DNA of 58,230 nucleotides from an uncultured Candidatus Melainabacteria bacterium (GTDB taxonomy: Bacteria; Cyanobacteriota; Vampirovibrionia; Gastranaerophilales; Gastranaerophilaceae), in contig CAKVGW010000002.1 in the NCBI GenBank assembly GCA_934747325.1, positions 1 through 58,230 on the forward strand, in the 5' to 3' direction. Below, piece by piece: positions 35,031-43,647 of this stretch (positions within the stretch are counted from its first letter, which is position 1; each line of letters begins with the position of its first letter). The notes beneath the pieces are model-generated. The model did not search any database, was not told the DNA's origin, and saw nothing but the letters and a program-made list of their open reading frames with translations. A program made the translations under genes and the position numbers.

Positions 35031-35036
35031 TATAAT
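35031..35036 (+). promoter_or_regulatory. -10 box of the DUF559 gene
   Basis: TATAAT ends 6 nt before the ATG at 35043 and no ribosome site is present, predicting leaderless mRNA. No good -35 box was found. Confidence 0.45.
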
Positions 35037-35042
35037 ATCAAT

Positions 35043-35384
35043 ATGAATAATAATACTCAATTAGCACGAAACTTGAGAAAAAATTCAACCAAACAAGAAC
35101 TTATATTATGGAAATTACTTCGTAATCATGGAATAAATAATCTTAAGTTTAAACGTCAATATCCCATTGGAAATTATATTGTTGATTTTGTTTGCAAAGA
35201 AAAATGGTTGATTATAGAACTTGATGGCGGTCAGCATAATGAGCCTAATAATATTTCGTATGACGAAGAAAGAACAAAATATTTGAATAATAGAGGATAT
35301 AGAGTTTTAAGATTTTGGAACACGGATATTGATAAAAATTTAAAAGGTGTTTATGAAATGATTTTACAAGCGGTGGAAAATTGA
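35043..35384 (+). CDS. DUF559 domain protein (Vsr-like nuclease fold)
   Basis: A 113-aa protein that is entirely a DUF559 domain: LARNLRKNSTKQELILWKLL, KFKRQYPIGNYIVDFVC, then IIELDGGQH and YRVLRFWN (each quoted in part). The family has a PD-(D/E)xK fold related to very-short-patch repair endonucleases. Asp48, Glu59 and Asp61 with Gln64-His65 are the likely active-site set. The gene is flanked on both sides by the same palindromic repeat, which suggests a link between enzyme and repeat. Biochemical activity of this family is largely untested. Confidence 0.85.
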   Translation: MNNNTQLARNLRKNSTKQELILWKLLRNHGINNLKFKRQYPIGNYIVDFVCKEKWLIIELDGGQHNEPNNISYDEERTKYLNNRGYRVLRFWNTDIDKNLKGVYEMILQAVEN

Positions 35385-35408
35385 TTTGTTTGTTTGACGT
35401 ATTATAGT

Positions 35409-35554
35409 TCCCTCTCCCTAGCCCTCTCCCTATGGAGAGGGAATAACCTAAAATCGTTCGCTTTTTCAGCCCTCTCTTTGGGGAGAGGGCTGAAAATCAA
35501 GTTGAGCTGTGCGAAACTTAGATTTTCGTGAGAGGGTTCGTGCCAGAGGCGAAA
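35409..35554 (+). repeat. Dispersed palindromic repeat, copy C (right of DUF559)
   Basis: Same order of units as copy B in the same direction: CCCTCTCC/GGAGAGGG hairpin, ACCTAAAATCGTTCG, CCCTCTC/GAGAGGG hairpin, the GAAAATCAAGTT...AACTTAGATTTTC hairpin, GAGAGGGTT and GTGCCAGAGGC. With copy B it frames the DUF559 gene as direct repeats. Confidence 0.8.
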
Positions 35555-35565
35555 ATTAAAATGTT

Positions 35566-35601
35566 AAAAAGAACGACTAACGGAAGTTAGTCGTTCTTTT
35601 T
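35566..35601. terminator. Bidirectional terminator
   Basis: AAAAAGAACGACTAAC and its complement form a 16-bp stem with a 4-nt loop and flanking A and T runs. It serves the 35638-37341 gene and may stop read-through from DUF559. Confidence 0.88.
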
Positions 35602-35637
35602 GTTTGTAAAATAATAGTTGTTATTAGTTATTTTGTA

Positions 35638-37341
35638 TTATGCAATGTCATCTTTATGTTTAGGTGCAATCATATATCCCAAAGTTGCTAAGATAGCTGC
35701 ACCACCACCGATGTAAGCTGCTAATTTTTTGTTAGGGATTTTCTTTTCTAACAAAGCTTTAACATCTTCGCCAAATGCTTTCTTCATAGCATCAGCTTTT
35801 TCGCCGTTCTTTTCAACAAATTCTTTCAAGATTTGTTCTTCTGTTTTTGCTTCAACTTTTGGCAAAGCATTTCTAGCATCAGTGATTTTCGTTTCTACAT
35901 CTGATAACTTAGCTTTAGCTTCATTTAATGCCTTAGTATCAACACCAGATGCTTTTACTTCATAACTTACTTCCTTAGGAAGAACTTTTGAAGCTTCTTT
36001 GTCTAATTTTGGTAATGCTGGTGCAGCTGGAGCTTTTTCTACTGGTTTACCTTTTACACAGATTTCGCCGTTTTCGTTGAAGTAAGCGCCTTTACCATAT
36101 TTACGTCTTGCATTAGTTAATTCATTGTTAGTAATTTTAGTATAAGCTACGTTATCAGCTTGTGCCTTAATTGCTTTACCAGCAGCTTCATTTAATTTAT
36201 TCAATCTGCCTTCTGAATCCTTGATAAGTTGTTCTAAGTTTTCTTTAGTAACATTTTTACCGTTTAACACTTTCTTTTCAGCATCAGTTAGATTTTTGAT
36301 AAATTCTTGAATTTCTTTATCTTTATTCTTAGGTTCTATTGTGCCACCAGAAAGTACTTTAAGAGCATTTTCTAATCTTTCTAGGAATGTACCACCTGTT
36401 GTAGTGTCAGCAATTTTAGAATAATTGTCTAATACTTTTTTCAATGTATCATTTTTTCTAATTTCAATATTCTTCAAAGTCTGAACTTCTTTTGCGAATT
36501 TAGCACAATCTTTGGCTGGTGATGTTTTTACTTTATATCCAGTAGCTTCTTTAATATCAGCTAAAGCTTTATCAATTACTTGATTATTATCAGCAATTTT
36601 AGTCTTTGCTTCAATATAGTTTCTGTTAGGTTTGATAGATGCATATTTATCATAGTTTGCCATATATTCTTGCGTATAGCCTTCTAATTTTGCCTTCAAA
36701 TCTTTTTGAGCAGCTTTAATTTCAGCCTCAGTGCCTTTGAAACCAGCACTTTCTAAGATTGAATTATAAATACCTTCTTGTCTTGTTTGCAAAGCTTTAA
36801 TTCTATTATTAACGCCTTCCATTGCTTCTTTTGTTGCACCTTCAGCTTTTAATGTTCTAAGTTCATCAGCGGCTTTGTTCAAATCTTTAACGTTTTGACG
36901 AAGAGCTGCTAAAGGTTCTTTTGTAACAGTTTTTGTAGTAGCTTTTGCTGATTCAATAGTTTTGATTTCGTCTTGAATAGCAGCTTTTTGTTTCATTAGT
37001 TCATTGTCAGCAGCTAATTCTGGTGTTGCACCTTCCTTGTTCGCTTCTTTGAATGCTTTTAACTCATCTTCCCATTTAGCACCTGCATCAATAGCAGCTT
37101 GTCTTGCATTGATTGCTTTTGTTTGTTCTGCTTCTTCGGAAATAACTTCTTTAGCAGCTTTTTCAAAATTGTCTTTTGAATCCTTGATAATGTCTTCATG
37201 AGATGCATACTTTGGTTTTGTTGTATAGTACGCAGTAGCACCACCTACTAAACCACCTCCAATAGCACCGCCTACCACATAAGGCATTGGTGAGGATTGC
37301 TTTTGTTGAACTTGTGGTTGAATTGATAATTCATCTGACAT
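35638..37341 (-). CDS. Hypothetical coiled-coil protein with terminal membrane segments
   Basis: A 567-aa protein rich in Ala, Lys and Glu. A Gly-rich hydrophobic segment lies near residues 20-40 (YVVGGAIGGGLVGGATAYY) and another near the C-terminus (AAYIGGGAAILATLGYMIA). Between them is a long, mostly helical region with heptad-like stretches. It may span the membrane at both ends with a large coiled domain between. No catalytic motif or known domain is seen. AGGAG precedes ATG. Own promoter at 37522 with a 5' leader of about 170 nt. Probably lineage-specific. Confidence 0.7.
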   Translation of the reverse strand: MSDELSIQPQVQQKQSSPMPYVVGGAIGGGLVGGATAYYTTKPKYASHEDIIKDSKDNFEKAAKEVISEEAEQTKAINARQAAIDAGAKWEDELKAFKEANKEGATPELAADNELMKQKAAIQDEIKTIESAKATTKTVTKEPLAALRQNVKDLNKAADELRTLKAEGATKEAMEGVNNRIKALQTRQEGIYNSILESAGFKGTEAEIKAAQKDLKAKLEGYTQEYMANYDKYASIKPNRNYIEAKTKIADNNQVIDKALADIKEATGYKVKTSPAKDCAKFAKEVQTLKNIEIRKNDTLKKVLDNYSKIADTTTGGTFLERLENALKVLSGGTIEPKNKDKEIQEFIKNLTDAEKKVLNGKNVTKENLEQLIKDSEGRLNKLNEAAGKAIKAQADNVAYTKITNNELTNARRKYGKGAYFNENGEICVKGKPVEKAPAAPALPKLDKEASKVLPKEVSYEVKASGVDTKALNEAKAKLSDVETKITDARNALPKVEAKTEEQILKEFVEKNGEKADAMKKAFGEDVKALLEKKIPNKKLAAYIGGGAAILATLGYMIAPKHKDDIA

Positions 37342-37521
37342 AACTAATTACTCCTATATTTTACAACTATTATTTAATTTCCGTTTTGTTTTGTCTTACT
37401 TTTAATCCCATTAAAATTCTACAATCTTTAGGTCTTATATATCTAAACACACGAACAGTTTAAAAATTGCTATTTTAACGGCATGTTTTTTTGATATTTT
37501 TTGTGTTAATTGTCTAAAACT

Positions 37522-37549
37522 ATTATACCAACTGAATTGTAGCTTGCAA
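37522..37549 (-). promoter_or_regulatory. Promoter of the coiled-coil gene
   Basis: On the minus strand, TTGCAA (37544-37549), 16 bp, TATAAT (37522-37527). Transcription should start near 37515, leaving a leader of about 170 nt in which I see no clear structure. Confidence 0.55.
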
Positions 37550-37613
37550 ATTTGTCTTTACAAAAGTTAACATATTTTGTCATTTTACCTTCTTCTTGTA
37601 GTAAAGAAATAAA

Positions 37614-37835
37614 CTAACGTTCCATTCTTTCAATTTCGTTCTTTTCACGTTCAAGTTTATATTCTTCATTATTTAATTTATGTTGTTCTCTATTCAAGAA
37701 GTCCATTTGCTTTTTGATTTCATCTTCCTCTTTGTGCAATTCGTCTTCTTGTCTTTTTATTTGTTCTTCTGCCTTATTTGAACTTTTGAAATTTGTTCTT
37801 TGTATTGGTGTGCAAAAAATTGGTTGAATTCTCAT
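37614..37835 (-). CDS. Small coiled-coil protein with N-terminal NFKS motif
   Basis: A 73-aa protein. Residues 1-20 (start MRIQPIFCTPIQR) include NFKS at 15-18. The rest is a highly charged Glu/Lys helix with heptad spacing, expected to form a coiled coil. The first residues resemble the start of the 89-aa protein at 51549 (MRVSPVGFTTP). AAGGAG precedes ATG. It is probably real despite its size; function unknown. Confidence 0.6.
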   Translation of the reverse strand: MRIQPIFCTPIQRTNFKSSNKAEEQIKRQEDELHKEEDEIKKQMDFLNREQHKLNNEEYKLEREKNEIERMER

Positions 37836-37921
37836 ATTAACTCCTTAAATTTAAGTATTATAATACAACAAAAACTCGTAAAAATTTTTTTTGCTATTTA
37901 TATGCTAAAATACAATAAAAA

Positions 37922-37995
37922 CTCCTCGTAGCTCAGTCGGATAGAGTGTAAGTTTCCGAAACTTAAGGTCATGGGTTCGATTCCCATCGAGGAGG
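37922..37995 (+). tRNA. tRNA-Arg (anticodon CCG)
   Basis: Acceptor CTCCTCG (37922-37928) pairs with CGAGGAG (37988-37994). The D-arm is GCTC/GAGT, the anticodon stem TAAGT/ACTTA encloses loop TTCCGAA, giving CCG, and the T-arm ATGGG-TTCGATT-CCCAT is standard. CCA is not encoded. Confidence 0.95.
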
Positions 37996-38059
37996 TTTAA
38001 TTTTTAGAATAATATGTTATACTTATTATGTACGAATAGAGGATTTATAGGATAGCACA

Positions 38060-39946
38060 GTGAACTTTTTCGAAAGTTTCAAAAATTTTAAAAATAAATT
38101 AGATAAGGTGGAATCAACCGTTTATTCAGGTTCGGACTCTTTGCTTGAAGTTTACGAAAAGAATGCGAAACTGGAAGCTGAAATAGTTGCTCGTACTAAA
38201 GAACTCGATAGAGCCAACCGTCAGATGTTGACGTTACAGCATATTTGGGAAATGATGAATTCTTCAAAACCTCTATCAAGCGTTCTAAATGCTATAGTAA
38301 ACAGTTTGCAAGGCGAATTAGGTTATCTGTACAGTTTTATTGTAAAAGAACGCAATGATAATAATGGCAAATATTTGCAAATAGTTGCATCTTCGAGAGA
38401 TGATATGGGAACTAAGTTCAGCGAATATTTTAATTGTGATTTAAGCGAATATAGAATGCATTTTCCGGAGTTTGATGAAGTTAAAAATGCTATCAAAAAC
38501 AATCAAATTTATCAGTCAAAAGAACTTGTGAAATTAATTTCAGGCTTTATTCCTGAAATTGATAATAATAAAGTAGCAGGTTTTCTAAAAGAAGCTAAAA
38601 TGAAATCTTATATTTTGGTTCCGCTTCTTTCCAAGCATACACATTTTGGTTCGCTTATAGTGTTTTCTTCAAGAGAAAATATCAGTAATAGCGAATTAAA
38701 CTTTTTAGGACTTTTTGCAAAGCAAATTGAATTAGCTATTACGATTGCAGATTTGTTCCAAGCCGTAAAAGAACAGGCTATAACCGATGGCATGACAGGA
38801 CTGTATAACAGGCGTTACTTTGAAGAATACATAAAAAAAGAAGCTATTCGTGCAATGCGTCAAAATCAAAAATTTACGGTTATAGGCTTAGATTTAGATC
38901 ACTTGAAGCAAATTAACGATACTTATGGCCATAACTACGGCGATATCGCAATTAAAGCTATTGCAGAAGTTTTAAAAAACAATGCTCGCTCAATTGATAT
39001 TGCAGCAAGAATGGGCGGAGAAGAGTTTAACTTAATCCTACCGGCTGTCGATATAGAAGGCGGATGTATAGCTGCGGAACGTATTCGAAAAGCCATTGAG
39101 TCTATAGAACTTGAAAAAATCGGTCATATAACCGCAAGTTTAGGCGTTGCGACATATCCTGACCAGTCAGATGACTTGGAAGAACTTTTAGAACTTACAG
39201 ACCAAGCGATGTATGAATCAAAACGCAATGGCAGAAACCGTGTAACAATTGCAAAACCATCTTATGAAACGTCTTGGCAAGAAGTTGCGGTTAATACTTT
39301 TGTTGATATTTTATCAAAACATAGAATTCCAATGGACGCCGTAACCTCAAGATTATTGACTGAAAAATTGATGGATATGAATAATGACAGGCTTTACCAA
39401 GTGGCAGACACTCTTGTTCAGTCATATAATCCTCAACATCAATTCGGCGGAATGAAGCAGAAGGTTGAGCTTGCGACTATGCTCGCAAAACGCTTTGATT
39501 TATCTAAAGAAGCAATCGACAAATTAAAAATTGCCATATTGCTTTATGATATCGGGAATACAATGTTACCAAAAGAACTTCTTAATAAACGCGAACCTTT
39601 GAGTGAAGAAGATAAAAGTTCTATTAAGCAACATCCTGTTATTGCTGCAAGAGAAATCCTAAAACCGATTTCTAATATTGTAGACATTATTCCGATAATT
39701 GAAAAGCACCATGAAAATTGGAATGGAACAGGCTACCCCGGAAAAATTTCAGGCGATGAAATCCCAATAGAATCACAAATTATATTGATTATTGATTCAT
39801 ATTTTGCATTGATTGAAAAACGTCCATACAGAGAAGCGTTGAGTTCCGATGATGCAATAAAAACTATTCAAGCCGAAATAAATAAGAAGTGGAATGCTAA
39901 ACTGGCAGAAGAATTTATTTCTTTAGTAAAAACGGATTTTGAATAA
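38060..39946 (+). CDS. GAF-GGDEF diguanylate cyclase with degenerate HD-GYP domain
   Basis: A 628-aa cytoplasmic protein starting at GTG. A short coiled coil (about 25-60) is followed by a GAF-like domain (about 65-235) and a GGDEF domain (about 240-395) with active site GGEEF at 319-323 and inhibitory-site RxxD at 310-313, so it should make c-di-GMP. The C-terminal domain resembles HD-GYP: HH at 550-551 and GTGYPG remain. But the HD pair is Tyr496-Asp497, the following Lys is Asn500, and the first His of the motif is missing. Phosphodiesterase activity is therefore doubtful. Stands alone after the tRNA. Confidence 0.9.
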   Translation: MNFFESFKNFKNKLDKVESTVYSGSDSLLEVYEKNAKLEAEIVARTKELDRANRQMLTLQHIWEMMNSSKPLSSVLNAIVNSLQGELGYLYSFIVKERNDNNGKYLQIVASSRDDMGTKFSEYFNCDLSEYRMHFPEFDEVKNAIKNNQIYQSKELVKLISGFIPEIDNNKVAGFLKEAKMKSYILVPLLSKHTHFGSLIVFSSRENISNSELNFLGLFAKQIELAITIADLFQAVKEQAITDGMTGLYNRRYFEEYIKKEAIRAMRQNQKFTVIGLDLDHLKQINDTYGHNYGDIAIKAIAEVLKNNARSIDIAARMGGEEFNLILPAVDIEGGCIAAERIRKAIESIELEKIGHITASLGVATYPDQSDDLEELLELTDQAMYESKRNGRNRVTIAKPSYETSWQEVAVNTFVDILSKHRIPMDAVTSRLLTEKLMDMNNDRLYQVADTLVQSYNPQHQFGGMKQKVELATMLAKRFDLSKEAIDKLKIAILLYDIGNTMLPKELLNKREPLSEEDKSSIKQHPVIAAREILKPISNIVDIIPIIEKHHENWNGTGYPGKISGDEIPIESQIILIIDSYFALIEKRPYREALSSDDAIKTIQAEINKKWNAKLAEEFISLVKTDFE

Positions 39947-40037
39947 AATAGAATAGCTTCTATAATATTCATACTTTACAATTTGCCTGAAAAATAGTAA
40001 AATAGTTGAGTTATATAAGTATATGAGAGGATTTTAA

Positions 40038-41363
40038 ATGAAATTTCACATGCAGGTGCTGATTGCACTTGGACTCGGACTTAAACGTAACTGGCATATT
40101 TTTGCCGGACTTGTACTTGGTGTTTTAGTTGGAATTTGGCTTCATAGAGAACCTAGCCCTGTTTTAATGACAACGCTTACTTTTATAGGACAGGTGTTTA
40201 TCAGATTGATTCAAATGGTTGTTATTCCGCTTGTAATTTCTGCAATTGTAATTGGTATTACAAGTGTTGGTGACAGCAAACAAATCGGTAAACTTGGCTC
40301 TAAAATGATACTGTATTATGGTATTATTACTGTCGCAGCTGTTACAATCGGTGGTGCTTTAGCATTATTGTTAAAACCGGGATTAGGAGCTGCTCATTAT
40401 ATAAATATTGACACGGCTGCTGATATTCAAGCTCAAGTGGCTGCTACAATAGAAGCTCAAAAAGGCAACTTGTTAAATATCATCTTAGGCTTTGTTCCTA
40501 AAAACCCTCTAGCATCTATTGCAAGCGGTGACATGGTTCCAATCATTGTGTTTGCGCTAATGTTTTCAATCGCCTTGGCTAAAGTTGGTGAAATTAACAG
40601 ACCGTTCGTTGGTTTCTTTGAATCTATTTTTGCTGCGACTATGAAAATTACAGATTGGATAATGTGTTTTGCAGCACCCGGTGTATTTGCTCTTACAGCT
40701 GTTGCAGTTTCATCATTTGGTGTTGATATATTTATGAGTATTTCAAAATACTTAGGTGTATTAGCTTTAGGTTTTGCAATCCAGTTCTTTATAGTATATC
40801 CTGTATTTTTGAAAATATTCTCAAAAGTTCCTGTAACAATGTTGTATGCAGCAATGGCTGAGGCAATGATGGTTGCTTTTGGTACTGCAAGCTCTTCAGC
40901 AACACTTCCATTAACAATTGCTTGTTGTGAAAAAAGAGGTATTTCTCATAAAATTGCAAGCTTTGTCTTACCTTTAGGTGCAACACTTAACATGGATGGT
41001 ACAGCTATGTTGCAAACAATTGCTGTAATTTTCTTAACTCAAGCTTACGGAGTTGCTTTGACTCCATTCTTGGTTATTCAAATTGCATTGTTAGCAATAA
41101 TTGCATCATCTACTTGCGCAGGTATTCCGGGGGCAGGTTTGATTACGATAGCTTTGGTTCTTAACGGCATGGGACTAAGTCCTGAACAATTAGTTGCCGG
41201 TTTTGCGTTCTTATTCACTATAGAAAGAATTACAGATATGATGAGAACTTTATTGAACGTAACTTCTGATGCTGTCGTTGCAGCTGCAATTGCTGATAAT
41301 GAAAATGAAATTAATTATGATTTGTTGAATAATCCTGAAGAATATGGAGATATAATTAATTAA
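40038..41363 (+). CDS. Dicarboxylate/amino acid:cation symporter (SDF family)
   Basis: A 441-aa membrane protein of the GltP/DctA family (DAACS). The serine-rich re-entrant loop FGTASSSATLPLT, the GATLNMDGTA motif and ASSTCAGIPGAGL are intact. It takes up glutamate, aspartate or C4-dicarboxylates with sodium or protons; residues alone do not settle which. GAGAGGA precedes ATG. Monocistronic with a strong terminator. Confidence 0.94.
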   Translation: MKFHMQVLIALGLGLKRNWHIFAGLVLGVLVGIWLHREPSPVLMTTLTFIGQVFIRLIQMVVIPLVISAIVIGITSVGDSKQIGKLGSKMILYYGIITVAAVTIGGALALLLKPGLGAAHYINIDTAADIQAQVAATIEAQKGNLLNIILGFVPKNPLASIASGDMVPIIVFALMFSIALAKVGEINRPFVGFFESIFAATMKITDWIMCFAAPGVFALTAVAVSSFGVDIFMSISKYLGVLALGFAIQFFIVYPVFLKIFSKVPVTMLYAAMAEAMMVAFGTASSSATLPLTIACCEKRGISHKIASFVLPLGATLNMDGTAMLQTIAVIFLTQAYGVALTPFLVIQIALLAIIASSTCAGIPGAGLITIALVLNGMGLSPEQLVAGFAFLFTIERITDMMRTLLNVTSDAVVAAAIADNENEINYDLLNNPEEYGDIIN

Positions 41364-41379
41364 GTTGATAAAACGTTAA

Positions 41380-41421
41380 AAAAAGAGTCGGATTACAAAT
41401 ATTGTAATCCGACTCTTTTTT
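41380..41421. terminator. Bidirectional terminator
   Basis: AAAAAGAGTCGGATTACAA and its complement form a 19-bp stem with a tiny loop and flanking A and T runs, between the symporter gene and the secreted-protein gene. Confidence 0.9.
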
Positions 41422-41431
41422 TATTGTTAAA

Positions 41432-42079
41432 TTATCTCAAAAGCAAAATAAACCAAGGAGTTGCTTGAGTGTTTTCACCAAAGTGTGAGAATTGTATCAT
41501 TCCTTTTTTGGTAATATTTACAAAGCCTGTTAATTCATAAGTGTTAAATTTTGCATTGCCTGATGTAAAAGTGTAATTTTCAAAAGTTCTTTCGGTGTCA
41601 TTTAAAATAATTATTTTTTCATTGCGAGCATGTTTTTTGATTTTTAGTGAATTTGTGTTAGGACTGAATTCAGAAATTTTAATTATTTTAAAGTCAGGAA
41701 AAAGTTTTTGAACTTCTTCTTCAGTTAATTCTCTTTTGGTAAATTCTCCGTTTAAAAAGGCAAAATCATAAAATTTTAAATCTGAATTTGAATATCCGAT
41801 TAAATCGTTGCCTTTTAAAAATTCGTAATTACAATGCGTTAAAAAAGCCAAAGTTTCATCAAAATATAAATATTCAGAGGTGTTATCTTCTGCTATATTT
41901 TTGATAAAAAAGTCAGGTGAGTGTCTGTCTTTTTTTGTAGACCAACTATCTAATTCCGCATTATAAGTTATTTTAGCATTTTGTTTTAAATTCTTATATG
42001 GAATGCTTTGAGTACTGTTTGCAAAAACACTTAATGATAGTGAACCTACCAGTATTAAACTTAATAAAATCTTTTTCAT
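41432..42079 (-). CDS. Hypothetical secreted protein
   Basis: A 215-aa protein with a clear signal peptide (MKKILLSLILVGSLSLSVFA, cleavage near 20). The mature chain is beta-leaning, with many Asn, Lys and Phe residues, and ends in a hydrophobic TPWFILLLR. No known domain is recognised. GGGAG precedes ATG. It is monocistronic and probably periplasmic or surface-located. Confidence 0.68.
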   Translation of the reverse strand: MKKILLSLILVGSLSLSVFANSTQSIPYKNLKQNAKITYNAELDSWSTKKDRHSPDFFIKNIAEDNTSEYLYFDETLAFLTHCNYEFLKGNDLIGYSNSDLKFYDFAFLNGEFTKRELTEEEVQKLFPDFKIIKISEFSPNTNSLKIKKHARNEKIIILNDTERTFENYTFTSGNAKFNTYELTGFVNITKKGMIQFSHFGENTQATPWFILLLR

Positions 42080-42164
42080 ATAAAATCTCCCAATTGAAAA
42101 TATTATATCGTAATATTTGCTTTAGTTCAACTATTTGCAGGAGTTTAAAAATAGAAGAAATATA

Positions 42165-42170
42165 TATAAT
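42165..42170 (+). promoter_or_regulatory. -10 box of the EF-hand gene at 42177
   Basis: TATAAT ends 6 nt before the ATG, with no ribosome site in between, predicting a leaderless transcript. A GGAG near 42139 is too far upstream to serve this start. Confidence 0.5.
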
Positions 42171-42176
42171 AGAATT

Positions 42177-42668
42177 ATGAGTTTAGTATCGAATTTTATA
42201 GGTGGAATATCTTCAGTAGGTGTTGGTGGGTTAAATCCTTCGCAGAATTTGGATTTGAATGACACCACGTTTTCTGATTTGCTTGAAAAACAAATGGAAG
42301 TTAAACCTAAAGAAGAGAGTAATAATATTTTCGCATCTCTTGGAATGCCGGCAGGCATGCAAATTGAAAATATAGATTTTTCTGAAAAAGTGCAGGATCA
42401 AATGGAAAGTTTGGGAGAAAAAATGACTCCTGAAAAAGTCAATGAATCTAACAAATTGGATTTAAACGGTGATGGAAATGTTACAACATCAGAAGCCGTT
42501 ACGTTTTTTACATCACTTTTAGACAATTCTAATCTAGGTCAGCAAAATGATTCAGGACTTTTTGATTTTGCCAAAAAACAAGCATTTAATTTTTATAACA
42601 AATATTCTAGAAGTGTTGTAACCGATGTGCAGGAATTTGTTGAAGATATTCAGGGGCTGGTAAGTTAG
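42177..42668 (+). CDS. Hypothetical EF-hand protein
   Basis: A 163-aa protein. ATG 42177 is chosen over an in-frame TTG at 42135, which has no ribosome site. Residues 95-106 (DLNGDGNVTTSE) are a canonical EF-hand loop. The N-terminus is Gly-rich (FIGGISSVGVGGL), and no signal peptide is seen. It shares the DLNxDG loop with the 2098 protein but little else. Calcium binding is likely; role unknown. Confidence 0.65.
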   Translation: MSLVSNFIGGISSVGVGGLNPSQNLDLNDTTFSDLLEKQMEVKPKEESNNIFASLGMPAGMQIENIDFSEKVQDQMESLGEKMTPEKVNESNKLDLNGDGNVTTSEAVTFFTSLLDNSNLGQQNDSGLFDFAKKQAFNFYNKYSRSVVTDVQEFVEDIQGLVS

Positions 42669-42831
42669 TTAATGCCTTGGCTTAATATTTATAACCCGAT
42701 TATTTATTATTCCCTATTTTTTGTAACAAAATGAAAATTTTTTCTTCTTAATTAAAAAAGCTTTTTGTTTGTAATATAATAATTGTATTGGAAATTAAAA
42801 TAGCTTTATTTTTGATTAATAAGGAGGTCAA

Positions 42832-43533
42832 ATGGGCAAAATTGAAATTACACACGAAATCGAAGAAAAGTGTTGTGTACATCGTGGTATAAAAGGAACT
42901 CCGGCTCCTATTCCACAAGAAGGTGAATGGACAAAATGTAAAGAAATTACTGATATTTCAGGTCTTACTCACGGTTGCGGATGCTGTGCACCTCAACAAG
43001 GTACTTGTAAGCTTACTTTAAACGTTAAAAACGGTATCATTCAAGAAGCTTTAGTTGAAACTATCGGTTGTTCAGGTATGACTCACTCAGCAGCTATGGC
43101 AGGTGAAATTCTTCCTGGAAAAACTCTTCTTGAAGCATTAAACACAGACCTTGTTTGTGACGCAATCAACGTTGCTATGAGAGAATTGTTCTTACAAATC
43201 GTTTACGGTAGAACTCAATCTGCTTTCTCTGAAAACGGACTTCCTGTAGGTGCAGGTCTTGAAGATTTAGGTAAAGGACTTTGTTCTATGTGTGGTACAA
43301 TCCACTCAACAGCTCAAAAAGGTGTTAGATACTTGTCATTAACTGAAGGTTACATCTTGAAAATGGGTCTTGATAAAAATGATGAAGTTATCGGTTATCA
43401 ATTCGTAAATCTTGGTAAAGTTATGGATGCTATCAAGAAAGGCGTTGACCCTAAAGAAGCTTACGAAAAGAATATCGGTACTTACGGCAGATTTGCTGAT
43501 GCGGTTAAGTATATCGATCCTAGAGAAGAATAG
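42832..43533 (+). CDS. Iron-sulfur scaffold-like (NifU/IscU-related) protein
   Basis: A 233-aa cysteine-rich protein with Cys at 14, 15, 36, 49, 51, 52, 59, 80, 109, 151 and 154. The middle (TLNVKNGIIQEALVETIGCSG) matches the IscU/NifU N-terminal fold, in which the Cys of GCSG is a cluster ligand. HGCGCC and CSMC are extra clusters of Cys. This type is regularly encoded beside GGGtGRT proteins, as here. It may assemble or carry an Fe-S cluster for that partner. AAGGAGG precedes ATG. Confidence 0.82.
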   Translation: MGKIEITHEIEEKCCVHRGIKGTPAPIPQEGEWTKCKEITDISGLTHGCGCCAPQQGTCKLTLNVKNGIIQEALVETIGCSGMTHSAAMAGEILPGKTLLEALNTDLVCDAINVAMRELFLQIVYGRTQSAFSENGLPVGAGLEDLGKGLCSMCGTIHSTAQKGVRYLSLTEGYILKMGLDKNDEVIGYQFVNLGKVMDAIKKGVDPKEAYEKNIGTYGRFADAVKYIDPREE

Positions 43534-43626
43534 TGCTACGCACGTAGATATTGGGTCGGTTGACATTAGTAAGACTACAAGTCTGTTTTTAAATCTAACA
43601 GGTCAACCTCAAATTGTAAACTACTA
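43534..43626 (+). promoter_or_regulatory. Repeated structured intergenic element, copy 2
   Basis: Begins on the base after the Fe-S scaffold gene stop. CTAC-GCAC-GTAG (43536-43547), GGTTGAC (43558-43564) pairing with GTCAACC (43602-43608), and an inner AGACT-ACA-AGTCT hairpin. About 30 nt at the 5' end are nearly identical to copy 1 (1083-1180), while the interior differs. ACTACAAG occurs once and ACTACTAG once. It lies before the GGGtGRT gene. Confidence 0.6.
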
Positions 43627-43647
43627 GAAAAATAAGGAAATAAAAAT

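Noticed and set aside
34880..35554. Possible CRISPR array from repeated GAGAGGG units
   Set aside because: Repeats are palindromic, unevenly spaced, without unique spacers of constant length, and no cas genes are nearby.
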